From positions 25,176,001-25,240,000 of the forward strand of contig BSBM01000753.1 in NCBI GenBank assembly GCA_027924585.1: a DNA stretch of 64,000 nt, read 5' to 3'. The stretch is from Larix kaempferi (lineage: Eukaryota; Streptophyta; Pinopsida; Pinales; Pinaceae). The notes under the pieces are model-generated. The model had not been told where the DNA came from, made no database searches, and saw only the letters and a list, made by a program, of their open reading frames with translations. Positions 23,187 to 36,689 of the stretch are shown here, one piece after another (the first letter of the stretch is position 1; the number at the start of each line of letters is the position of its first letter). The position numbers and the translations under genes are program-made.

Positions 23187-23360
23187 GCTGCGTGAGCACT
23201 AAGGTGTTAGGCAAAACATGAGAGAAAGTATTGCTGCGTGAGCACTGTGGTGTTAGGCAAGAAATCTGTAAAATAATTGCTGTGTGAGCACTGAAGTGTT
23301 AGGCAAGAATTTCGAAAGGATTGTTGTGTGAGCACTCGGGTATTAGGCAAGAATTTCCTG
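23187..23360 (+). repeat. Four ~45-bp repeats near the polypurine tract (copy 1)
   Basis: GCTGCGTGAGCACT or GTTGTGTGAGCACT recurs at about 23187, 23233, 23279 and 23323, each followed by (G/A)TGTTAGGCAA or ATTAGGCAA. The same four units are found at 29948-30121 in the complete internal region. Confidence 0.85.
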
Positions 23361-23726
23361 GATCAAGTGAATGATGCGTTTGATTAACTTAACAATTGAA
23401 TTCATGGAACACTGGATTTATGTCTGCTAGTAAAAGTGCAACAAAGGCTAAAGGATATCCCAGGAATTACAACTAGTTTGTTGCAATAAAAGCTCACTGT
23501 ATATGTTTCAGAATTTGATTGTGGAATTGATGATAAGTTGTTATGGTTTTTTTTTTTAATTATGGTTTTGTAGTCGAAAGTACAAGCATGACCAATAACG
23601 ACTTGCGAGAAATTCAGGAAAGTACGAAGAAGGTCAAAATAGAAATAATGAAGCGAGAAAAGGATGACTACCGAAATTGAAGACGAACTGTCGAAAAGTA
23701 TGAACACCGAGGACGGTGTTAATTTT

Positions 23727-23739
23727 AAGGGGGAAAGGA
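23727..23739 (+). promoter_or_regulatory. Polypurine tract
   Basis: AAGGGGGAAAGGA directly precedes TGTAATATCCC, the LTR start. This is the expected plus-strand primer site of an LTR retrotransposon and fixes the LTR boundary. Confidence 0.9.
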
Positions 23740-26700
23740 TGTAATATCCCTCTTTTTACGCCATGTGATTGTAATTGATTATTGTATGGGTTTCTGGTGA
23801 GGAGATCAAGGCTAAGGCCCACCAGTGAGCCTCATAACTTCTGCGACAAATCTTCCTAAGTTATAAATTATAAAAAGAAAAAAAAATAATAATAATAAAA
23901 TAATAATAATACAACCCAACGACAGGATAACCCCTCCACTAATGGGAAAGATGTCGAAGGAATTCCAGTTATAATCTCTAGGGGAGACCTTAATGACTAG
24001 GCAATGAGGATCTAGTTATTCTGGCACTCCATGCATGGGATAATTGGAACAAAAAGTATGGTAAGGTCCAGTAGGACTAACATCTGCTTGCTATTTTAAT
24101 ATAATCCTAGACAAATGTAGAAAATACCCTTATATATTAAGTAGAGACTAAATCACATTAGAAGGTGATATCTACTTAGTCCAATTCAATTAAATGACTC
24201 CTTGGGGGAATTAAGGATTATTTCTATAAAGTATAGTTTGTAATGAGAAGATTAATTGTTAGGGTTTTACACTTTTAGAAATGCGCCGACAGCAGAGGTA
24301 ACACCCTCGAGTTTTGGAAGTTGTTTGTTGCATGGCGTTGTCTTTCGGGATTGGACACATGTAAGATCTGCTTCGACATTAACTAACAGCCACCATGATC
24401 CTCCCGAAGGGAATGATGGTGTGATTTGGTTTGGGAAAGGGATTCCCTCATAGCATGGGAGGAGTCTCCAAAGAGAAGGTAGGTAAGCCGAGTATAAGGG
24501 AAGGCAGTCGCAACCAGTAAAAGGAGGATTTTTGGGGGGTGCATTGCATTGGAGTTTTTATGGAGAAAGATAATGGAGGTGAGACAAGAACTTAACTAGA
24601 GAAAATTAAGGAGTAACTCCCGCGAGTTTGTCTCTCTAGTGGAGAGGTAAGCTTGAGGAGGCCGCCATTGGCATTGTTATTTGTTTAAGGGAGGAGTCAA
24701 ACTTAAAAGGGCGGAAAGCATCCTTTCACCAACGAAGATTCTCCTCGATGCACTTTTCTTGGGAGATGTTTCCACATGGAATAGATTTTTGGTCTGCTCT
24801 GCCATTTGGCGAAATCCGAGCTCTATCCCTGCCAAAGAGATGAGACGTGGCGCTTTCCTTAGGGATTCTGTCTTTGCAAGGAAGTATTGGCGGATCTGCA
24901 ACGGAGATCTGGCTCGACGAGAGAGAGAGTTGAAGTTGATGTGTGGGTATCAGCGAGGAAATAAAATCCTGAAGGCGCGGTTGTGATTGGGGGTGGATTT
25001 CAGTATAAATTCACAACGGAACAAATCACAGAGGGGGAAGAAAAGGGGCTCACGATATTGGTTATGGGGTGATTTTGACTTCGGTGTTCAATGTCCAAGG
25101 TGTGGATTCCAAGGGCATCTTCTCATGGAGGGAAATTGGATCTCTGCGATGGCGGTGCAAAAGGGAAAGAGGGTTCATCGGGAAGGAGCGCTTGAACGCG
25201 GAAGGAGTTCGATCCAGGTGAATTCAGCATCATGGAGAAGGACGTAAATTCAGGTCTTAACCTGTATTTTTTCTCTGCGTCAATACTCTAGTGATGAGGG
25301 CGTAACCTAGGTATGGCGTAACCCAATTTAAATCATTGAACTCTGCACCTCTGCATTTGTGAACAACATAGGTATAGTTTAATCTCCGATCTGTATAGTG
25401 TAGGAGTGACACAAACTCTGCATCTGCATTTGAGGACAGTCTATGGTTAGATCGAGATCTGGAAAATGACTGATAGAAATTTTAGTCTAAGATCTGTATA
25501 GTAGGGATCTATCCTTTGTTGTTTATGCATACCTATTTTTACAACTGTGATATAAATCTGCATCCCTATATGCTATCGCTGGATGGAATGATCTATGCGA
25601 ACTATTGGTGGACAGAGTAATAGGATCTATATTTTTATTTGTGGGACTCGATGTGTAGCTTGAATCTTGCACCAATGTGGTATTCCGAAATCCATGTAGT
25701 GAACCAAATTCTCGGTGCATGTGAGTGCTCAGTACTGTGTGAGCAAGCTTATATCGGGGTAGGTTTTCCATATTTTGAGAGGGTTTATTTAAATACGAAA
25801 CCATCTCTGTACGCGTTTCTCGACCGAATCCTCTATTGGTACATTAACCTCCTAGATGAGATTTATGTATAGTGTAGGTTCGCATAGTGTCACTAAGCTA
25901 TGTTTAGTTCATCCATATGATAGGTCTGTGGATTACAGGTGATAGTTATAGCTCGCCTGCGTAGATAGCAGTGCTGCGTTGTATCCTTTTGATAGAGTTG
26001 AATGCTATATGTATAACATGCGTAAATTGGATTCTCTTCCTTTATTATATATATTAAAATTCTGCTCTCCTTATGGAGAAAACGTGGTAGTGATGGTAAC
26101 TCAAATTTTATCATGGATTTATTATACATTAGTTCTCTGCTCCTTTTTATGGAGAAATCGCTGCAAGCTATTGTAATCCTGAAAGTTCCTTAATTTTTAT
26201 ATTCTAATACCCTGCTCTCCTTTTTATGGAGGAATCGCTGTAAGCGATTGTAGTTTCGATAATGATCATAAAGTTTTATGTCCTTATTTATAACATAGGA
26301 CCATACCGTGATTTTAAGGTTTGTATTCATACATAAAATGTATGATTATAGTCGTTACTTTGTATGATATATAATTATGTAGTGAATGAAATGTTTTATA
26401 AGTAGATTACATTGCATAATATATATATATGTGACATTATACATAACTCGGTGGTGAAAGTAACATTACAATTTCTATTCTGATATATAGGGATAAATGA
26501 TATAATGTAGTATTATATTGTGAAAAGATTGTGCTACATTGTGGGTTATATAAACATAATCCTTATTTATGATTTATGAATGTATTGAAGGCTATAATAA
26601 TAATTTTGCGAGTCATCCAACTACCTGTGAGTCCCGCCAGCTAGGTTGTTAAAAGGGATGTTACTCTTGAAATTTCAATCGGTAATAGTAGAACAATTTA

Positions 26701-27517
26701 TTGTTGAAAGGAAACTTTATAAAAAGTTGTTAGTGTCATCTTTTTATTTAGAGGAAAGGTCCTCACGTCAGTAGTTCATTTATAAGTGGAATTATAAGTG
26801 TTTATTTTATGAACTAAGAAAAGTGTTAGTGTCATCTGTTTATTTTAGTGGAAACAATATAACATATGATTTGTTATGATAAGTATTTAATGGATATTCT
26901 ACTTTTAGTGGATTCAAAGTTATTGTTTTAATATGTAATAAGCTATTACATACCTAGACTTAGGAAAACTCATGTATTGTCTAAGTTAGACCTTTGGAAG
27001 TTTTGAATATGCTCTCTATTTTAAAAGAGACCCGAGCAAGAGGAAAGTCATTGTTATATGGCAGATTGTAACCCTTGAATTTGATGAATAAGAATAAGAT
27101 ATGACCCTCTTTGGTGGACGTAGCCCCTCCTGGGCGAACCACGTGAAATCTCGTCTCCCTCTTGTATAATCATGGTGGTTATGATGGTTGGTTATGTCGA
27201 ATGCTTCTTTTTAAAATGTTGGTTATGTACTATTGTCTTATTTGTATTCCTTATATTATGTTTAAACTTTGCATGAAAGTATCATGGTAGATAAAAGATG
27301 CTTAAATATATGTGTAACAAATATGAATGACAAATGTGAATCGTAGTATTATGTGTAGTTAAAAGATGTTTAAAATATGGGTAAGAAATATGGATGGAAA
27401 GGAAGGGTATGTGATAATGGCGATCGCTGGATTCTTACTTATCTTTATTATGTACTACGAAGAAATGTTTTTTTTTATTTCACTAAATCCTAACATCATC
27501 ATTTGGGAGATGTTACA
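23740..27517 (+). repeat. Long terminal repeat A (3778 bp)
   Basis: Starts TGTAATATCCCTC after a polypurine tract and ends GGGAGATGTTACA two bases before a tRNA-Met primer site. This gives standard TG...CA ends. Only about nine single-base differences from LTR B (30501-34278) were noticed by eye, so the insertion or duplication is recent. Near the 3' end it contains GGTGGACGTAGCCCC and GAACCACGTGAAAT, a motif shared with the solo LTR at 40909-45085. LTRs of this length are unusual. Confidence 0.92.
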
Positions 27518-27519
27518 TA

Positions 27520-27531
27520 TGGTATCAGAGC
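27520..27531 (+). promoter_or_regulatory. Primer binding site, initiator tRNA-Met
   Basis: TGGTATCAGAGC lies two bases after the LTR end. It is complementary to the 3' end of plant initiator tRNA-Met, the usual minus-strand primer for plant LTR elements. Confidence 0.93.
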
Positions 27532-30487
27532 ACAGGTTGCAAACACTCGGGCGTAGTTGGGCTCAGTTGAGGACAGGAATATAAGTTGGTCAAGGGAACT
27601 CCATCGATAGGACGCAAACAAAGAATTTATGTTCCAAAGAATCAGCAAGAGGTAATCGACAAGATGTCTTTTAAAACGCAAGTAAGTATGCCCCACTTGT
27701 TGAAGCGTTATAAAGGAAAAGCATTGTCGATATGTGAGCAGTTTATATGTTTCCTTATGAAGTTGAATAATCTTCTATTAATAAATACTAGAGGATGAAT
27801 ATCTCCTCATGCCCTACAATTAGTTTCATTAAATGATAAGAAAGTATTCTTTAAAAATTATTAAAATAGTTGGACTATGTTCCTATCTTTATCTTGGTGA
27901 CCTTGATAAATATTTTCATGTACATTTATCATAATGATAGTAATGAGAATAATAGGAGCATTTGCATGTTCAAATGTTTATAAGGGTTGTATAAACATAT
28001 TTAGGACTATTTACCTAATGAATGACGTACACTCATATCTGGTCAATTGATGCCATTGGTAGGGCTTTAGTACATATAGGAGTCAAGTCATAGGCATTCA
28101 TCATAAGTACTTGATTGCTTCAATTCTATTTTATGAGGATTAGGAAAGTTCTAGACTTAGAAATGTGACTATACAAATGAAGGCAGGATAGCAAACATAT
28201 TGAATGGATGATGGTTAGGTCATATAAAGATATGTAGATATAGGTTGAAGTTGAAGCACTCCGAAAAGTTATATAGTATGAGAATTATGAAAGGGTGTAA
28301 GGTATAATTAGGTCATTATAAGAAGGATTGGAAAATTGTCGTGAATTACCTAGCTATTGATTTCACGCACTTATGTTGGGATGATTGTACTAAGTATGTA
28401 CATGAGATTGTAGAGTGGAGATGCTCCTTATCATGTTAGAAAAATACATAAATAGTACTAAGTAAGTACCTCTTGAAATTCTCTGTGTAGGCTATTGACT
28501 AAATGTTATTGAGGGAGTTATATTGATCTTACCCCTTGACAAGTAGAAGGTCTGGAAGATGTTTGTACATTATATTGGATGTTATAAATGATGGTTCCAA
28601 TCTAGAATGTTAGTTATGTGTTCTTACTTCTATGCGTTATTTAAGTTACAAAACACATGATATGGCAAATAAGATGGTTAATATTGAATACGCAATAGAT
28701 CTTCAACGTTAATGTAAGTGATGTTACATGTGCTATTCTATGATTTCACATCCAAGAGGAATACTATACAAACAATAAGTGGTTAGAAGAGTTGTATGAA
28801 TGATTAGCAAAGGGTCATCCTCAGGGTAAAAGGTTGAAAGGTATAGGAATTAGCTTTAATTGGTTAAATAGACGTTCTACTATGTGAAATTTTCTATGAC
28901 TAGGAAATTGTTGTCCTTATTATCTCTTTATGGCATGGGATTATATAGAATAAGGAAGTATAAATGTGTGACACAAGAACACGCTTGTACCCTTGCTTGT
29001 AGTTTTAGAAGGGACGATGGTTATAATAGAAGTATATTGTGTATTCTAAGTAGTTAATAAGATGCATATGATGGAGCTGTAGGATTTTACTTTTGATATA
29101 TATATTCTTATGATGTTGAGGGGATTACTAATGTGTGTAATACAAGTAAACATACACCCTGACATGTGCGGTCATACAATAAAGTGGTATGCAGCCTCCT
29201 TCATAAAGGTATGTGACTATCTTTATGAAACTATACAAGTATATATGAAGACGATTTATTATTACTTACACGATGTCGGCATGTGCAAGAAAAGTCGTAT
29301 AAATGGGTGCTTGACACAGTTAAAGTTAAGGATTGAGGTGAACTGGATGTAATGTCCATAGGAAGAATGTATTTCAAGGCATTATGTAATCATGTTAATT
29401 AAGCTAGTGATGTTCATTTTAGATGATGATCTTCTTATATTTTTTTATGCATAGGAGAAAGATCTCCTTACAAATATTTTATTTGTTGTTAACAGGTGAA
29501 TTAGGCTTATGGTCGATATTCTGTGGAACCTGTGAAAAGACAAGAGCGTAAATGTTATGCATGGTAAAGTAAGGAGTAAGGAATTAAGATTCACATCGCA
29601 ATCGTTACTTATTTCTTTTAAAAGATGTTGATAATTATTGTTGAGCAAAGCACTCGACCCAGATTGGTCAGAGTAATCGTATGGGTACAGAATGTAATAT
29701 GACGAAATAATTTTTCTAGACTCAAGCAAGGCGGCTTGGGAAAAATAAATTCCGGGACTCAAGCGGGAAGGCTTGAGGGGAATTGTGTAAAGAATGTTGT
29801 AATGGCATTGAAATAATCCCTAAAATCAGGGATTGAATAGCCACTAGGATTCTCGGAGAATCGGCTGGCTGTAAGACCTAGGCAAGCTATAAGAAAATGT
29901 ATATGTGGGAGGCAGGACGCTGCTTAGTATACATGAAAGAAATGTTTGCTGCGTGAGCACTAAGGTGTTAGGCAAAACATGAGAGAAAGTATTGCTGCGT
30001 GAGCACTGTGGTGTTAGGCAAGAAATCTGTAAAATAATTGCTGTGTGAGCACTGAAGTGTTAGGCAAGAATTTCGAAAGGATTGTTGTGTGAGCACTCGG
30101 GTATTAGGCAAGAATTTCCTGGATCAAGTGAATGATGCGTTTGATTAACTTAACAATTGAATTCATGGAACACTGGATTTATGTCTGCTAGTAAAAGTGC
30201 AACAAAGGCTAAAGGATATCCCAGGAATTACAACTAGTTTGTTGCAATAAAAGCTCATTGTATATGTTTCAGAATTTGATTGTGGAATTGATGATAAGTT
30301 GTTATGGTTTTTTTTTTTAATTATGGTTTTGTAGTCGAAAGTACAAGCATGACCAATAACGACTTGCGAGAAATTCAGGAAAGTACGAAGAAGGTCAAAA
30401 TAGAAATAATGAAGCGAGAAAAGGATGACTACCGAAATTGAAGACGAACTGTCGAAAAGTATGAACACCGAGGACGGTGTTAATTTT

Positions 30488-30500
30488 AAGGGGGAAAGGA
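30488..30500 (+). promoter_or_regulatory. Polypurine tract
   Basis: Second copy of AAGGGGGAAAGGA, immediately before LTR B. Confidence 0.9.
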
Positions 30501-33500
30501 TGTAATATCCCTCTTTTTACGCCATGTGATTGTAATTGATTATTGTATGGGTTTCTGGTGAGGAGATCAAGGCTAAGGCCCACCAGTGAGCCTCATAACT
30601 TCTGCGACAAATCTTCCTAAGTTATAAATTATAAAAAGAAAAAAAAATAATAATAATAAAATAATAATAATACAACCCAACGACAGGATAACCCCTCCAC
30701 TAATGGGAAAGATGTCGAAGGAATTCCAGTTATAATCTCTAGGGGAGACCTTAATGACTAGGCAATGAGGATCTAGTTATTCTGGCACTCCATGCATGGG
30801 ATAATTGGAACAAAAAGTATGGTAAGGTCCAGTAGGACTAACATCTGCTTGTTATTTTAATATAATCCTAGACAAATGTAGAAAATACCCTTATATATTA
30901 AGTAGAGACTAAATCACATTAGAAGGTGATATCTACTTAGTCCAATTCAATTAAATGACTCCTTGGGGGAATTAAGGATTATTTCTATAAAGTATAGTTT
31001 GTAATGAGAAGATTAATTGTTAGGGTTTTACACTTTTAGAAATGCGCCGACAGCAGAGGTAACACCCTCGAGTTTTGGAAGTTGTTTGTTGCATGGCGTT
31101 GTCTTTCGGGATTGGACACATGTAAGATCTGATTCGACATTAACTAACAGCCACCATGATCCTCCCGAAGGGAATGATGGTGTGATTTGGTTTGGGAAAG
31201 GGATTCCCTCATAGCATGGGCGGAGTCTCCAAAGAGAAGGTAGGTAAGCCGAGTATAAGGGAAGGCAGTCGCAACCAGTAAAAGGAGGATTTTTGGGGGG
31301 TGCATTGCATTGGAGTTTTTATGGAGAAAGATAATGGAGGTGAGACAAGAACTTAACTAGAGAAAATTAAGGAGTAACTCCCGCGAGTTTGTCTCTCTAG
31401 TGGAGAGGTAAGCTTGAGGAGGCCGCCATTGGCATTGTTATTTGTTTAAGGGAGGAGTCAAACTTAAAAGGGCGGAAAGCATCCTTTCACCAACGAAGAT
31501 TCTCCTCGATGCACTTTTCTTGGGAGATGTTTCCACATGGAATAGATTTTTGGTCTGCTCTGCCATTTGGCGAAATCCGAGCTCTATCCCTGCCAAAGAG
31601 ATGAGACGTGGCGCTTTCCTTAGGGATTCTGTCTTTGCAAGGAAGTATTGGCGGATCTGCAACGGAGATCTGGCTCGGCGAGAGAGAGAGTTGAAGTTGA
31701 TGTGTGGGTATCAGCGAGGAAATAAAAGCCTGAAGGCGCGGTTGTGATTGGGGGTGGATTTCAGTATAAATTCACAACGGAACAAATCACAGAGGGGGAA
31801 GAAAAGGGGCTCACGATATTGGTTATGGGGTGATTTTGACTTCGGTGTTCAATGTCCAAGGTGTGGATTCCAAGGGCATCTTCTCATGGAGGGAAATTGG
31901 ATCTCTGCGATGGCGGTGCAAAAGGGAAAGAGGGTTCATCGGGAAGGAGCGCTTGAACGCGGAAGGAGTTCGATCCAGGTGAATTCAGCATCATGGAGAA
32001 GGACGTAAATTCAGGTCTTAACCTGTATTTTTTCTCTGCGTCAATACTCTAGTGATGAGGGCGTAACCTAGGTATGGCGTAACCCAATTTAAATCATTGA
32101 ACTCTGCACCTCTGCATTTGTGAACAACATAGGTATAGTTTAATCTCCGATCTGTATAGTGTAGGAGTGACACAAACTCTGCATCTGCATTTGAGGACAG
32201 TCTATGGTTAGATCGAGATCTGGAAAATGACTGATAGAAATTTTAGTCTAAGATCTGTATAGTAGGGATCTATCCTTTGTTGTTTATGCATACCTATTTT
32301 TACAACTGTGATATAAATCTGCATCCCTATATGCTATCGCTGGATGGAATGATCTATGCGAACTATTGGTGGACAGAGTAATAGGATCTATATTTTTATT
32401 TGTGGGACTCGATGTGTAGCTTGAATCTTGCACCAATGTGGTATTCCGAAATCCATGTAGTGAACCGAATTCTCGGTGCATGTGAGTGCTCAGTACTGTG
32501 TGAGCAAGCTTATATCGGGGTAGGTTTTCCATATTTTGAGAGGGTTTATTTAAATACGAAACCATCTCTGTACGCGTTTCTCGACCGAATCCTCTATTGG
32601 TACATTAACCTCCTAGATGAGATTTATGTATAGTGTAGGTTCGCATAGTGTCACTAAGCTATGTTTAGTTCATCCATATGATAGGTCTGTGGATTACAGG
32701 TGATAGTTATAGCTCGCCTGCGTAGATAGCAGTGCTGCGTTGTATCCTTTTGATAGAGTTGAATGCTATATGTATAACATGCGTAAATTGGATTCTCTTC
32801 CTTTATTATATATATTAAAATTCTGCTCTCCTTATGGAGAAAACGTGGTAGTGATGGTAACTCAAATTTTATCATGGATTTATTATACATTAGTTCTCTG
32901 CTCCTTTCTATGGAGAAATCGCTGCAAGCTATTGTAATCCTGAAAGTTCCTTAATTTTTATATTCTAATACCCTGCTCTCCTTTTTATGGAGGAATCGCT
33001 GTAGGCGATTGTAGTTTCGATAATGATCATAAAGTTTTATGTCCTTATTTATAACATAGGACCATACCGTGATTTTAAGGTTTGTATTCATACATAAAAT
33101 GTATGATTATAGTCGTTACTTTGTATGATATATAATTATGTAGTGAATGAAATGTTTTATAAGTAGATTACATTGCATAATATATATATATGTGACATTA
33201 TACATAACTCGGTGGTGAAAGTAACATTACAATTTCTATTCTGATATATAGGGATAAATGATATAATGTAGTATTATATTGTGAAAAGATTGTGCTACAT
33301 TGTGGGTTATATAAACATAATCCTTATTTATGATTTATGAATGTATTGAAGGCTATAATAATAATTTTGCGAGTCATCCAACTACCTGTGAGTCCCGCCA
33401 GCTAGGTTGTTAAAAGGGATGTTACTCTTGAAATTTCAATCGGTAATAGTAGAACAATTTATTGTTGAAAGGAAACTTTATAAAAAGTTGTTAGTGTCAT

Positions 33501-34278
33501 CTTTTTATTTAGAGGAAAGGTCCTCACGTCAGTAGTTCATTTATAAGTGGAATTATAAGTGTTTATTTTATGAACTAAGAAAAGTGTTAGTGTCATCTGT
33601 TTATTTTAGTGGAAACAATATAACATATGATTTGTTATGATAAGTATTTAATGGATATTCTACTTTTAGTGGATTCAAAGTTATTGTTTTAATATGTAAT
33701 AAGCTATTACATACCTAGACTTAGGAAAACTCATGTATTGTCTAAGTTAGACCTTTGGAAGTTTTGAATATGCTCTCTATTTTAAAAGAGACCCGAGCAA
33801 GAGGAAAGTCATGGTTATATGGCAGATTGTAACCCTTGAATTTGATGAATAAGAATAAGATATGACCCTCTTTGGTGGACGTAGCCCCTCCTGGGCGAAC
33901 CACGTGAAATCTCGTCTCCCTCTTGTATAATCATGGTGGTTATGATGGTTGGTTATGTCGAATGCTTCTTTTTAAAATGTTGGTTATGTACTATTGTCTT
34001 ATTTGTATTCCTTATATTATGTTTAAACTTTGCATGAAAGTATCATGGTAGATAAAAGATGCTTAAATATATGTGTAACAAATATGAATGACAAATGTGA
34101 ATCGTAGTATTATGTGTAGTTAAAAGATGTTTAAAATATGGGTAAGAAATATGGATGGAAAGGAAGGGTATGTGATAATGGCGATCGCTGGATTCTTACT
34201 TATCTTTATTATGTACTACGAAGAAATGTTTTTTTTTATTTCACTAAATCCTAACATCATCATTTGGGAGATGTTACA
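30501..34278 (+). repeat. Long terminal repeat B (3778 bp)
   Basis: Same length and ends as LTR A. It is followed directly by non-element DNA beginning GCAAG at 34279. The matching target duplication would lie left of the first LTR, which is lost, so target duplication cannot be tested here. Confidence 0.92.
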
Positions 34279-35194
34279 GCAAGTGGGCTCCAAAACTCTC
34301 CTTGCGATTGTTTTTTTCCTCCTTGAATGTTCTCTCTAACTATGATGGATAAAGAAACCTTGCCTCATTCATGAAAGAACACAATCAAGCATGAATGCAA
34401 TGGATGTTAGAGATGATTGAAGAGAGATGTAAGATCTCCAAGTTCACTCCTTTGTCATAAGCTTGTAATGTTTTCCTTCTTGTATAATGCAGCCACATCT
34501 CCTAAGCTTTGATGGTGAACTAGATTCAATGTGAATGCCCCTCATTCACTAGTGGGCTCCCATGTGCTTGATGAGACCTTTGGGACGCCAAGGACCATGC
34601 ATTCCTGCGATCGAAAATTCAATTAGCTTCATATGCCACCCTAGAGCTGCATAAGTCAATTCTTGACCATGAATATAGATGAGTTCCATGATTTCAGATT
34701 CGCATGGGTATAAAAGGATTTCAACATGACTTGTGTGACCAAGTGAACGTAAAGTTGTGAAACCAAGGAAGCAATCCACTCAAAGTTTGGTTTTGCTTAG
34801 TAGGCTAGAAAATGGTCATGATGCGAAATGATATTCTAAATTATATGTTTTGTTGTGCACTATGATGTATTTAGGAATAGTCTCACAAAAAAATTGAGTC
34901 AATAACAAGAAGAATGCAATCAAGACCCATTAGGGACACCATTTATTTTGAATGATTCCATTTGAACTCTATAATGTTCTTTCTATATTTATGGCCTTGA
35001 TGTGCCTCTCCTCTTAGGCAACAATCTCTTCATTACGGCATGCAACACCCTCTATGAGCCATGTTACTATTTCCATAAAATTCACAAGAATGTATACTCC
35101 AACATTTATGGTAGAAACTAAGTCTAACATTGGGCAATTTATTTCATAATGTGATCATTACTAACACAATTTAGTAGAAAATCCTTCCATATCT
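34279..35194. other. Intergenic DNA right of the LTR element
   Basis: No recognisable gene. A minus-strand open frame of 76 codons at 34549-34779 has balanced composition but I recognise no family; it may be a decayed transposon fragment. Confidence 0.4.
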
Positions 35195-35940
35195 TAGTCA
35201 TCTATAGCCTAATGTCATCTCCAAATAGAATTAGGAAGAGGTATTAGTGGAATTCATTGTAGATTTGTCACTTTTTAAATGAAATGATGTCAAGTTTGTG
35301 GTAATCATTTGTATAACTAGATATGCTCATGTTATCCCTTTTACTACTATGTTTACAACTTCAAAGGTTGTTGATTTATTCTTTAAGCATGCCATATAAG
35401 CTCCATTGACTCCCTAATCACCACATCATTGGTCACAAAAATCCCAAGTTTGTATGTTAATTTTGGAAAGATATTTTAAATTAACCTTAGTCATACATAT
35501 GACCATTAGACAAATCAGAAACACAGATTGTTAACAAGTTCTTAGAAGGGCATGTTTGAATATACAGGAGATACCAACAAATTAGATGGATGAGGTGGTT
35601 ACAATTAGTTGAATATTGTTATAATACTACACATCACTCTGTAATCAAAATGACCCCTTTTAAAGAATTATATGGCTATATCACCTAAGCATCAAGCCAT
35701 TTCTAATGTTAAAGTCCCTAAAACAACTTACAGATGAAAATGAATGTCTAGCCTTTTCGGTGTCCTAAAAGACAACTTATCTATGGGTTCAACAAAAATG
35801 ATGAAACAAGAAGCTAACCAACATCGTTTAGAAAGCTAGTTTAGACTAGAGGTATATTGCTCTTTGTCTAACTAGAGATATGGTTGAATGAGCAATTTGT
35901 TGCACAATGCAATAACTTGTTAACACAATAAGGTATAAAA
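35195..35940 (+). pseudogene. Ty3/gypsy integrase relic, copy 1
   Basis: A decayed plus-strand integrase core and C-terminal region. Landmarks are an SLFK.N-like start, YAHVIPF.TT, then MRWLQLVEYCYNTTHHS..KMTPFKELYGY. Stops and shifts are frequent. It is followed about 770 bp later by a second copy of the same region, so a local duplication occurred before most of the decay. Confidence 0.7.
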
Positions 35941-35954
35941 CATTTCTTAAGTTG

Positions 35955-36660
35955 ACCTTCTATAGTCTAACGTCACCCCTAATTAGATGTGGGAAGAGGA
36001 ATCTATCAACTTGATCATGAATTTGTCACTCTTTAAAGGAAATTATGTTATCTTTGTGGTAATTATCAACTGTCTAATCAATGATGCTCATTTCGTCCCT
36101 TTGAATACTAAGTTCACAACTTCAAAGTTTAATATATTCTTCAAGCATACTTATAACCTCCATGGATTCCTTGGTCACAACATCATTATAATTTAGAAAG
36201 GATACTAAGTTTGTAGGTTACTTTTGGCATTAAGTTTTCAAATTAATAGGGGACAATTTTAATATAAGCATTGCGTATCACCCTTAGATAAATGGGAAAA
36301 TAGAGATAGTTAACATGTTATTAGAGGGGTTTCTTCGAATATACATGGGAGACCAGAAAAGTATATGGATGAGGTGGTTGCATCTATTTGAATATTGGTA
36401 TAATACTACATATCACTTTGACATCAAAAATCGCTCGTTTAAATTAATATATGGCTATGAACACCAATCAATTAAGCAATGGGTCATTGAAAATGTTAAA
36501 GTCCATGCAACCACTAAGACATGAAAATAAATGCAAATCATTTTCAATGTCCTCAAGGACAACTTATCTATGGAAATCAAAACGATGAAACAACAAGCTA
36601 CAAACAATAACATTGTTTAGAAGGACACTTTGAGATTGGAGATATGCTACATCCAATTAC
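35955..36660 (+). pseudogene. Ty3/gypsy integrase relic, copy 2
   Basis: The better preserved copy. 35987-36196 is open and resembles the integrase core (DAHFVPLNTKFTTSK, HGFLGHN). 36315-36524 is open and carries MLLEGFLRIYMGDQKSIW, WYNTTYHFDIK and LIYGYEHQ, the conserved region before the integrase C-terminus. It belongs to a pol polyprotein whose RT is no longer recognisable upstream. Confidence 0.8.
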
Positions 36661-36689
36661 AAGGCTACAAATATATAACTCTTCAACTA

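Larger units (their letters stand above)
21828..23739 (+). mobile_element. Truncated 3' internal part of LTR retrotransposon (extra copy)
   Basis: Nearly identical to 28589-30500 (offset 6761). It ends with a polypurine tract next to LTR A. Its left edge is cut at array B. It is the remainder of an additional element unit, giving internal-LTR-internal-LTR. No gag or pol motif is seen. Confidence 0.9.
27518..30500 (+). mobile_element. Internal domain of non-autonomous LTR retrotransposon
   Basis: 2983 bp between LTR A and LTR B. It begins with the tRNA-Met primer site and ends with a polypurine tract at 30488-30500. I find no zinc knuckle, protease, RT, RNase H or integrase motif. The largest frames are under 110 codons, and the longest few lie on the wrong strand. 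The structure matches large retrotransposon derivatives (LARDs), which move using proteins supplied by an autonomous relative. Four ~45-bp repeats lie at 29948-30121. Confidence 0.85.

Noticed and set aside
21828-27517. A 5690-bp direct repeat read as one very long LTR (21828-27517 and 28589-34278)
   Set aside because: The polypurine tract followed by TGTAATATCCC at 23740 shows the true LTR starts there; the first 1912 bp are the 3' part of the internal region.
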